Below, one piece after another: positions 36,007 to 44,164 of a stretch of DNA of 47,774 bases. The position numbers and the translations under genes were made by a program. Source of the stretch: Microcaldota archaeon (GTDB lineage: Archaea > Micrarchaeota > Micrarchaeia > Anstonellales > Bilamarchaeaceae); the NCBI GenBank assembly GCA_018813505.1, contig JAHJBM010000003.1, positions 1 through 47,774 on the forward strand, written 5' to 3'. Numbering within the stretch: the first letter of the stretch is position 1; every line of letters starts with the position of its first letter. Below the pieces are notes generated by a model. The model was not told the DNA's origin and searched no databases. It saw only the letters and a list, made by a program, of their open reading frames with translations.

Positions 36007-36978
36007 TCATTTTGTCGGATTTTCCCTAAACGGATAATACTCAAGTTTATGTTGTCCGGTTATTTGTGTAGTTTCCATATCACGAATTATATTTGGAAAT
36101 TTATTCCTTAGATCCCTTAGAAGATTATCAATTTCTTCCTGTCTATTAACCTCGATTTCAAGATCCATCTCATGATCCCCAAGAAGATTGACAAGGTAGA
36201 TAACATTGGAATGGGATTTGCAGTAATCTTCAAGTTTTTTCCTTGATACTTCTGAAGTACTCGAAAGAGTCACTGACACCAAAAAGAACAAGATATTAGT
36301 TTTGGAATAAGATATGGCAACCTTATGTGCTTTGATAATACCTGATTTTTCTAATTTTTTTATCTTTGACCTTACCGTATCTGGAGCAGTGTGCGCTTTT
36401 TCAGCCAAAGATAGTATTGTAATTCTTGAATTTCGTGCCAGTTCAAACAAAATTTTGTGTTCTCTTTCATCCATTTTAATGTTCTCAGTTACTCCACCAT
36501 AAACAGAAACAAAACTATTTGCATCCTCAGACAAGTAGTTTCGAGTTAAGAAAATTACATTTCTTATCAAAACGATTTTCTTTTTCAGGATGTTTTTCTG
36601 GAACTTGTCTACCATAGATTGAAAATTATTGGAGAAATGCTCGGTATCTTTAGCATAGATACTTATGATTAAATCCCATTGCCCGCGACATTTGACAACC
36701 CAGGTAATGTATGGATTTGAGATAAGCGATTGGATAAGTTCTGCTTCTTGCTCCTCTGCCACACCTTGAAGACGGATATAAACACGAAAATAAATAAGAC
36801 CGAATTTTACTCCATTTATTACGGTGTAAAACTTCTCAATAACCCCATGATTAAGAAGAGTACCTAGGCGGTATTTCAGGAGTTGTTTTGAAATCCCAAC
36901 ATTCTTGGCGATTTCAGTGTTCTGAGCACGACTATTTGTATCAAGAGCATGGATTATGCGTCTATCGATTTTATCCAT
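36007..36978 (-). CDS. Tandem Lrp/AsnC regulator (two HTH-RAM units in one chain)
   Basis: HTH 1 'DKIDRRIIHALDTNSRAQNTEIAKNVGISKQLLKYRLGTLL' and HTH 2 'DEREHKILFELARNSRITILSLAEKAHTAPDTVRSKIKKLEKSGII'. Confidence 0.85.
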   Translation of the reverse strand: MDKIDRRIIHALDTNSRAQNTEIAKNVGISKQLLKYRLGTLLNHGVIEKFYTVINGVKFGLIYFRVYIRLQGVAEEQEAELIQSLISNPYITWVVKCRGQWDLIISIYAKDTEHFSNNFQSMVDKFQKNILKKKIVLIRNVIFLTRNYLSEDANSFVSVYGGVTENIKMDEREHKILFELARNSRITILSLAEKAHTAPDTVRSKIKKLEKSGIIKAHKVAISYSKTNILFFLVSVTLSSTSEVSRKKLEDYCKSHSNVIYLVNLLGDHEMDLEIEVNRQEEIDNLLRDLRNKFPNIIRDMETTQITGQHKLEYYPFRENPTK

Positions 36979-37072
36979 ATGTTTTATTTTTATACAAAAA
37001 GGATTAAAAAGTTAGGCATAAGTAAAAAAATTCTTAAAGAAGTTTTAAATTGTGGAAAAACAATAATAGATT

Positions 37073-37417
37073 ATGACCAATATAGCAACATGGGAAGATT
37101 TCCAGAAAATAGATATACGCGTAGGCACAGTCATTAAAGCAGAAGAGTTCCAAGGAGCAAAAATACCGGCATATAAACTTGAGATTGATTTTGGAACTGA
37201 ACTAGGTATCAAAAGATCATCAGCAAGGCTTGTGAGAAATTATAAGAAAGAAGATCTTGTTGGAAGGCAAGTAATTTGTGTAGTTAATTTTCCAAAAAAA
37301 CAAATTGCGAACTTTTTCTCTGAAGTCTTAGTAATGGGAGTTTATGCAGGTTCAGATGATAATGTGGTTTTACTTCAAGCAGAAAGAAAAGTGAATAATG
37401 GAGATAAGATAGGTTGA
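37073..37417 (+). CDS. CsaA-like tRNA-binding-domain protein
   Basis: WEDFQKIDIRVGTVIKAEEFQGAKIPAYKLEIDFG...VICVVNFPKKQIANFFSEVLVMG. Confidence 0.9.
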   Translation: MTNIATWEDFQKIDIRVGTVIKAEEFQGAKIPAYKLEIDFGTELGIKRSSARLVRNYKKEDLVGRQVICVVNFPKKQIANFFSEVLVMGVYAGSDDNVVLLQAERKVNNGDKIG

Positions 37418-37451
37418 AGAATAAATAGAAAATAGAGAATATAGAATAATT

Positions 37452-39278
37452 TTATTCCCCATAAAAGATATCATCTTGTGGATGCCTGTACAACGGCTGT
37501 TTCATCCTTTTTTGGTCAAGAACATGACCGATCATGCCAATGGTTCGCGCAAGGACAAATATCCCGTTCAACCCGCCGAGATCAATTATTTCCTTGATTT
37601 CATCTTTGCTGAATTCATTGCTTGTTGCTAACAAATCAACAAATAGAATGCCTATACATCCATCAACGTTCAGGATAAGGTTGTTGGCCTTTTGCAAAGT
37701 ATATTTCTCCACACCAAGTGCATAGTCAAGATATTTTGTTGATGGGAAATTCTTTTTTGCGTAATCTTTCAGCAACTCAACACGTTTGTCTGGATTCTTC
37801 GCACTTTTGATCCTGTGGCCTATACCTGGCACATTCATACCCTGTTTTTTCATACCTTCTACGAATTCATCTGGTTGAAGTCCACGATCACAAGCATCCC
37901 TGAAATATCTTGCCGCATCATCTATGGCACCGCCAAATCGAGGTCCTATTGTCAAAGTACCTGACGCGACACACGAAACAAGATCTTTTCCTGCTCTGGC
38001 AGCTACAATTGCATTGTGAGCACCTGAAACACATGGTCCATGATCAGCAGTGATAATAATGCACATTTCAATAAATTTGGTAGCGTATTTTGGCAGTTTC
38101 TTTTTGAACCAGAGAAGAGAGATAACATCTCCGATTGAATATCCATCTTCCACAACCTTTGACATTGGAATGCCAACATAGGTTGGTTCTTCACCACAGT
38201 CATTACATATGGTTGACATAAATCCAGTTGGCCTGCGTACCTTACCTGATTTGGCAGCAGCTTTGAAATCATCAGGAACTGTTTGGGGCAGCACATCTTT
38301 TGCAGGTTGAATTGTTCCATTAGCTACAAGCTTTTGGTATGTTTCTGCAATGACTTTTGAAAATTCCTCGAATGAATTAGGTACAATAACGCCAGCTTCT
38401 TTCAATGCCTTGTTCTTTGCCTGTGCACTTTCCTGTTCTGCACCGCTCTTTGCACCAGCATGACCAAACTGCACTTCAGTTGGGAATATACTTGCACATG
38501 TACCAGTAACCCATGCAACAATTGGTTTCTTGACCTTGCCAGATTTGATTGCATCTACGATGTTGTATTCTTCTTTACCACCAAGTTCACCAAGAACAAC
38601 GATCATTTTTATTTCTGGGATTTTTTCAAAACGCAAGATATGATCCAACAACGATGAACCGGGATAGGCATCACCACCAATTGCTATTCCCTCGTAAAGA
38701 CCATCAGTAGTTTGGGCAAGAATATTGTACAATTCATTTGAAAGTCCACCTGATTTTGAAACAAACCCCACTGAACCAGGACGATAAAGCCTGCATGCAA
38801 TAATATTGTCAACAGTACCTGCGGTATTTCCTATCTTGAATGCGCCAGCTTGAACTCCGCCAACAGTAGCTGGCCCAATAATCATCTTGTCTTTTTTCTT
38901 TGCTAACAAGGTAAGGTCTTTGATCTGATTCTCTGGGATACCTTCTGCGATTATAACTACGGTTTTGATACCATCTTTATGAAGTGCATCTTTTGTTGAA
39001 TCATATGCGCTACGGAACGAAGCGAAATTTATCATTACATCGGCTTTTGGATGGGCCTTTGAAGCGTCTCCAATGGTACCGTAGATAGATAGTAATATTT
39101 CTTTTGGACCAAAAAAGGCCTTTTGAATTCCGCCTTTTGAACCTGGTGAAACAAGTGCTGCTATCGACGGATTTTTTCTTTTACAGAGATAATCAAAATC
39201 AAGCATTCTCTGTACTGGATTTGCCTTGAAATTGTAGATTATTGCCTGTGTTTCCGGTGAAAAAAGTTTTGCATCCAT
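37452..39278 (-). CDS. aclB: ATP-citrate lyase, large subunit (succinyl-CoA synthetase alpha-like + citrate synthase-like lyase domain)
   Basis: GHAGAKSGAEQESAQAKNKAL, HGPCVSGAHNAIVAARAGKDLVS, GIGHRIKSAKNPDKRVELLKDYAKKNFPSTKYLDYALGVEK, LDQKRMKQPLYRHPQDDI; probable start at 39278. Confidence 0.93.
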   Translation of the reverse strand: MDAKLFSPETQAIIYNFKANPVQRMLDFDYLCKRKNPSIAALVSPGSKGGIQKAFFGPKEILLSIYGTIGDASKAHPKADVMINFASFRSAYDSTKDALHKDGIKTVVIIAEGIPENQIKDLTLLAKKKDKMIIGPATVGGVQAGAFKIGNTAGTVDNIIACRLYRPGSVGFVSKSGGLSNELYNILAQTTDGLYEGIAIGGDAYPGSSLLDHILRFEKIPEIKMIVVLGELGGKEEYNIVDAIKSGKVKKPIVAWVTGTCASIFPTEVQFGHAGAKSGAEQESAQAKNKALKEAGVIVPNSFEEFSKVIAETYQKLVANGTIQPAKDVLPQTVPDDFKAAAKSGKVRRPTGFMSTICNDCGEEPTYVGIPMSKVVEDGYSIGDVISLLWFKKKLPKYATKFIEMCIIITADHGPCVSGAHNAIVAARAGKDLVSCVASGTLTIGPRFGGAIDDAARYFRDACDRGLQPDEFVEGMKKQGMNVPGIGHRIKSAKNPDKRVELLKDYAKKNFPSTKYLDYALGVEKYTLQKANNLILNVDGCIGILFVDLLATSNEFSKDEIKEIIDLGGLNGIFVLARTIGMIGHVLDQKRMKQPLYRHPQDDIFYGE

Positions 39279-39279
39279 A

Positions 39280-40578
39280 TTAAGCACCTCGATTATTGCT
39301 TTTGTTATTGTCTTTAACATAATTGATAGCCATCGGCACTATTTTAGTCATGCTCGCCTCTGGACCGAACACCTCGATCGGCACACCAAGTTCCTTCCCA
39401 AGATCACGCATGAGTTTTAGTCCGGTTTGATAATTTGGACCGCCACGACGAACATAGATATGAGTTTTGGAATCAATTAACTTTTGTTTATAATCCTTAA
39501 GCGCACGGATAATGCCCTTAAAAGTATTTGCAACATCAGTAAAATTAGCAATGCCACCACCGATTAGCAGGGCACGGCCTTTTTCATCAGGATTTCGAGT
39601 TGCGAGATCAAGCAAAACACTTGCATATTGATAGGTTTCTTCCTCGTTTGGATCTCCGCTATATTCTCCATAATTTCCAAGTTCAGCGCCATAGCCAAGA
39701 TCGACTACAGTATCTGTATAAATAACACTTGCACCGCCACCTGCAACCATCATCCAAATATGACCTTGTGGATTGAGTAATGTGAGTTTGAGCGATGCAC
39801 CGGTTTTCTCGTCCATTTCTTTTACCATCTGCTCTTCTTTATAGAGAGTTCTGCCAAACGGTTTTGGAAATTCGATGTCCCCCCATTTTTTCATATTCTT
39901 AAATGCAGAAGTGTCATCCAATTCTCCACGCATATCCAAGGGGAACGGATTTCCATTTGGATCAAAGGTAAATGGATTCATCTCAAGAAGACTGAAATCT
40001 AAATCAAGATAAACTTTATAGCATGCCTTGACAAAATCAATGATTTTTTGCTTCTTGTCATTTGGAAGTTTGTCTCCGATTGCAGTATTGAAATCAAACT
40101 GATCGATAGGCATGTCGATTGGAAGCGAGATGTGAGCCATTTTATCCCAATTTTCTTCAACTTCCATACCACCGGTGGCAGAAACGTGTATCATGCAACC
40201 TTCTCTTGTGGAAACTATTGATAGATAATATTCATTATTATGTGGAACAAACGGCTCGACGATAAAATGAGTTATGAATCCTTTTACTCCACTTATCTCG
40301 ACTTCCTTTCCAAGCTTTTCTTTTATGAATTTCTGTGCTTCATGGAAATTTGCATTAAGCAAGACAAGATTATGCTTTCCTCGTTTACCGAACAGCATAT
40401 CTGGTTTTACCACGAGTTTTTCATCATTGAGCCACTGGTGCTCTTTTGCCAATGTCTCGAGGTTTGTTTCCGCAGTTACCTGCACTGATTTCAATGCGAT
40501 ATTAACGCTAGAAATCTCCGTTAGATGTCTGCTCAATAATTGCTTTGCATCATGTTCACGAATTTTTTTTCTTGCCAT
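39280..40578 (-). CDS. aclA: ATP-citrate lyase, small subunit (ATP-grasp/CoA-ligase beta-like)
   Basis: [89 protein letters not shown]. Confidence 0.93.
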   Translation of the reverse strand: MARKKIREHDAKQLLSRHLTEISSVNIALKSVQVTAETNLETLAKEHQWLNDEKLVVKPDMLFGKRGKHNLVLLNANFHEAQKFIKEKLGKEVEISGVKGFITHFIVEPFVPHNNEYYLSIVSTREGCMIHVSATGGMEVEENWDKMAHISLPIDMPIDQFDFNTAIGDKLPNDKKQKIIDFVKACYKVYLDLDFSLLEMNPFTFDPNGNPFPLDMRGELDDTSAFKNMKKWGDIEFPKPFGRTLYKEEQMVKEMDEKTGASLKLTLLNPQGHIWMMVAGGGASVIYTDTVVDLGYGAELGNYGEYSGDPNEEETYQYASVLLDLATRNPDEKGRALLIGGGIANFTDVANTFKGIIRALKDYKQKLIDSKTHIYVRRGGPNYQTGLKLMRDLGKELGVPIEVFGPEASMTKIVPMAINYVKDNNKSNNRGA

Positions 40579-40622
40579 GTTTGTTCAGCTCCAATATTTA
40601 TTTACAAAAAGAAAATAAAAAA

Positions 40623-41849
40623 TTACATATTCTCGATTAATGCATCTCCGAATTCAGAACACTTGACAAGCGTTGCACCTTGAATCTGCCTTTCGAGATC
40701 ATAGGTGACTTTTTTGGAACGTATTGTGGCTTCAAGACCATCTTCGACAAGCTTTGCTGCTTCTTTCCAACCCATATAATGAAGCATCATTGCCGCAGAA
40801 AGTAGAAGTGAACCTGGATTTATCTTGTCCTGACCGGCGTGTTTTGGTGCGGTTCCATGAGTTGCCTCGAAAAGAGCGTGACCGGTTTTATAATTAATAT
40901 TTGCACCAGGAGCAATACCAAGACCACCGACCTGTGCAGCACACGCATCTGATATGTAATCACCATTCAAATTGGGTGTTGCAATAACATCATATTCATC
41001 AGGCCTTAGAAGCAATTGCTGGAACATGGCATCGGCTATTCGATCGTTGATGAGAATCTTTCCTTCAGGTACCTTGCCACCATACTTTTCCGTAACTTCT
41101 GTTTCGGTTACGGTTTTGTCACCAAACATTTCCTTTGCAACCTCATACCCCCATTCTCGGAAAGCGCCTTCAGTAAATTTCATTATGTTTCCTTTGTGGA
41201 CAATGGTTACTAATTTGCGTTTGTTGTCGATAGCATATTGAATTGCAGCTGCAACAAGGCGTTTTGTTCCGTATATAGAAATTGGCTTTACTCCAATACC
41301 TGAATCTTCCCTTACTTTTTTGCCCATTTCGTTGTTAAGAAATGCGATCACTTTTTTCACTTCAGCTGTTCCCTGCTTCCATTCTATTCCAGCATAAACA
41401 TCTTCCGTATTTTCCCTGAATATCACCACATCAAGCTTTTCAGGTTCTTTAACAGGTGCAGGTGTTCCTTCAAACCAACGCACAGGTCTTACACAAGCAT
41501 AAAGATCAAGAACCTGACGCATTGTAACATTCAAACTTCTATGACCTCCACCCACAGGTGTAGTGAGCGGCCCTTTTATGGCAACAATATGATCACGTAT
41601 TGAATCAACAGTCGTATCAGGAAGATATGTGCCTTGAGTTTTGAATGCATCTTCACCAGCAGGTATTTTTTCCCAAACGATTTTTCTTTTACCATCATAC
41701 GCTTTTTCAACAGCAGCATTAACTACTTTGATCATAACCGGCGAAATATCAATACCGACACCGTCACCCTCGATGTAGGGAATGGTAGGGATATCCGGAA
41801 CTTCCAATTTTCCATTTTCCATTTTTATTTTTTGTCCTTCTTGAGTCAT
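40623..41849 (-). CDS. icd: Isocitrate dehydrogenase (NADP-type)
   Basis: [72 protein letters not shown]. Confidence 0.93.
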   Translation of the reverse strand: MTQEGQKIKMENGKLEVPDIPTIPYIEGDGVGIDISPVMIKVVNAAVEKAYDGKRKIVWEKIPAGEDAFKTQGTYLPDTTVDSIRDHIVAIKGPLTTPVGGGHRSLNVTMRQVLDLYACVRPVRWFEGTPAPVKEPEKLDVVIFRENTEDVYAGIEWKQGTAEVKKVIAFLNNEMGKKVREDSGIGVKPISIYGTKRLVAAAIQYAIDNKRKLVTIVHKGNIMKFTEGAFREWGYEVAKEMFGDKTVTETEVTEKYGGKVPEGKILINDRIADAMFQQLLLRPDEYDVIATPNLNGDYISDACAAQVGGLGIAPGANINYKTGHALFEATHGTAPKHAGQDKINPGSLLLSAAMMLHYMGWKEAAKLVEDGLEATIRSKKVTYDLERQIQGATLVKCSEFGDALIENM

Positions 41850-41876
41850 AGTTTCACCTTAGATAATGTATTACGT

Positions 41877-41904
41877 CGATCATATTATTTCGATCATATT
41901 ATTT
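41877..41904. repeat. Perfect 14-bp tandem duplication at acn 3' end
   Basis: CGATCATATTATTT x 2, the second copy covering the aconitase stop codon. Confidence 0.9.
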
Positions 41905-43833
41905 AGCACTTGTATTGTGTTTTACGTACATGATATTCCCACCAGCAAGTAAAACATCTTTTGACTGCTCGCCAAGATCGCATAGTACATTAAAATGCGC
42001 ATTCTTTGTTTTGTTGGTTATTTTCACTTTCCCGCTTTTTATACCAGCCCGTAGGTTTTCGATTACGAGAATATCACCCTGATTGATTTTGTCATAATCT
42101 GTCGCTTGCTCGAATTCAAGTGGTACTATGCCCCAGTTCACCAGATTGGCTTTGTGTATTCTGGCAAAATTTTTGACTATAACCACCTTAACACCAAGAT
42201 ATAATGGCGCAATGGCCGCATGTTCACGTGAAGAACCTTGGCCATAGTTTTCACCACCAATAATGAACCCGCCTTTTTTCTCTTTTGCTCTTTTTGGGAA
42301 CTCTGGATCAACACTTATGAAAACATGCTCGCTTATCGCCGGGATATTGCTTCTTAATGGAAGAACCTTTGCACCAGCAGGCATTATCTGATCTGTAGTT
42401 ACATTGTCACCTGTTTTCAGCAGGACTTCTTTTTCGATCGTATCTTCCACTGGTCTTAGATCAGGAAGAGGTGCAATGTTTGGCCCACGGATTATTTCAA
42501 CTTCTGAACCATCTTCAGGCGGTTTGAGTATCATACTGTCATCAATGACCAGTTTTGGTTTTGGAATTTTTGGCGCATCACCAAGTTTGCGCGGATCTGT
42601 GAAAATACCACTAATAGCGATTGCTGCAGCCGTCTCTGGAGAAACAAGGTATGCGCCAGCATCAGCGGTACCGCACCTGCCTTTGAAATTACGGTTAAAT
42701 GTTCTTACAGTAACTGCCCCGCTTCTCGGAGCTATGCCCATGCCTATACACGGACCGCATGCAGATTCGAGAATGCGTGCACCAGATGAGATAAGATCTG
42801 CTAATGCGCCGTTTCTTGCCAATGTTTCATAAACCTGCCGTGAACCAGGAAGAATACAAAATGAGATGTCTTGGTGGACTTTTTTGCCTTTTAGTGCAGC
42901 TGCAACAACCATAAGATCATAGTATGAAGAGTTTGTACAACTTCCAACTATAACCTGATTTACTTTCTGGCCTTCGATTTCAGATACCTTGCAGACCTGA
43001 TCAGGCATGTGCGGCTTTGCTACATTTGGCTCGATTTTTGAAAGATCGAGTTCGATAGTTTCGGAAAAGTCAGACTTTGAATCTGCTTTCATTTCTTTCC
43101 ATTCTGATTCGCGACCCTGGTTTTTCAAGTATTCGAGAGTTTTTTTATCAGATGGGAAAATTGAGGATGTTGCCCCAAGTTCTGCACCCATGTTTGTTAT
43201 GGTTGCTCTTTCAGGAACGCTTAATGATTTTACACCAGGGCCAACGTATTCGAATATCTTACCAACGCCGCCTTTTACAGTAAGCATGCGAAGCAATTCT
43301 AATATAACGTCCTTTGCACTCACCCATGGCTGAAGTTCCCCAATAAGCTTAACACCGACAATTTTAGGCATATTAAGCACAAAAGATGCGCCACCCATTG
43401 CAAGTGCAATGTCAAGCCCTCCGGCGCCAATGGCTAGCGAACCAACACCGCCAGCAGTCGGAGTATGCGAATCAGAACCAAGAAGAGTTTTGCCTGGAGC
43501 AGCAAACCGTTCAAGATGAACCTGGTGGCATATTCCATTTCCAGGTCTTGAATATAATACACCATATTTCGCTGCTACGCTCTTTAGATAATCGTGGTCA
43601 TCTGCATTCTTGAAATCTGTCTGAAGCATATTGTGGTCAACATAACTCACAGAAAGCTCTGTTTTTACCTTTGGAATGCCCAATGCCTCGAATTCTAGAT
43701 ACGCCATAGTACCAGTGGCATCTTGGGTAAGTGTTTGATCTATTTTTATGCTGATCTCAGTTCCTGCTTCAGGAAGCTTTTGTCCATCGGTCAAATGTTC
43801 TAAAAGTATTTTTTCTGATATTGTCGCCATCAT
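41899..43833 (-). CDS. acn: Aconitate hydratase
   Basis: LLGSDSHTPTAGGVGSLAIGAGGLDIALAMGG, VIVGSCTNSSYYDL, ESACGPCIGMGIAP, GENYGQGSSREHAAIAPLYLGVKVVI. Confidence 0.94.
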   Translation of the reverse strand: MMATISEKILLEHLTDGQKLPEAGTEISIKIDQTLTQDATGTMAYLEFEALGIPKVKTELSVSYVDHNMLQTDFKNADDHDYLKSVAAKYGVLYSRPGNGICHQVHLERFAAPGKTLLGSDSHTPTAGGVGSLAIGAGGLDIALAMGGASFVLNMPKIVGVKLIGELQPWVSAKDVILELLRMLTVKGGVGKIFEYVGPGVKSLSVPERATITNMGAELGATSSIFPSDKKTLEYLKNQGRESEWKEMKADSKSDFSETIELDLSKIEPNVAKPHMPDQVCKVSEIEGQKVNQVIVGSCTNSSYYDLMVVAAALKGKKVHQDISFCILPGSRQVYETLARNGALADLISSGARILESACGPCIGMGIAPRSGAVTVRTFNRNFKGRCGTADAGAYLVSPETAAAIAISGIFTDPRKLGDAPKIPKPKLVIDDSMILKPPEDGSEVEIIRGPNIAPLPDLRPVEDTIEKEVLLKTGDNVTTDQIMPAGAKVLPLRSNIPAISEHVFISVDPEFPKRAKEKKGGFIIGGENYGQGSSREHAAIAPLYLGVKVVIVKNFARIHKANLVNWGIVPLEFEQATDYDKINQGDILVIENLRAGIKSGKVKITNKTKNAHFNVLCDLGEQSKDVLLAGGNIMYVKHNTSAK

Positions 43834-44164
43834 ATCATCTCGCAAAATAGTTTTATTCATACTGTGGATTAAAGAGATTTGATCGCCACAGATTGGTGAA
43901 ATAATTGCAGATAGGATTTAAAAATCATGGCATTGGCTTAACATAACTTCGACAAAAAGCGTAGAATTTGGTTATGAAATTAATAGAATAGAACAAATAT
44001 TTAACAGATAACAATCAGAAATTTTGATAGACTTTATTACTATAACTGGATCGGTATTGAGAAATCTTGGTATAAAATACAAAATGAAGAGAATTATCAG
44101 ATCAAAACAAGTTATAGAGAGATAAAATAAAGATAATAAAAAAAGAGATAAAAAAGGAAAGATG

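Noticed and set aside
42404-43333. Long + strand ORFs antisense to aconitase
   Set aside because: Antisense to a strongly conserved gene; no independent motifs.
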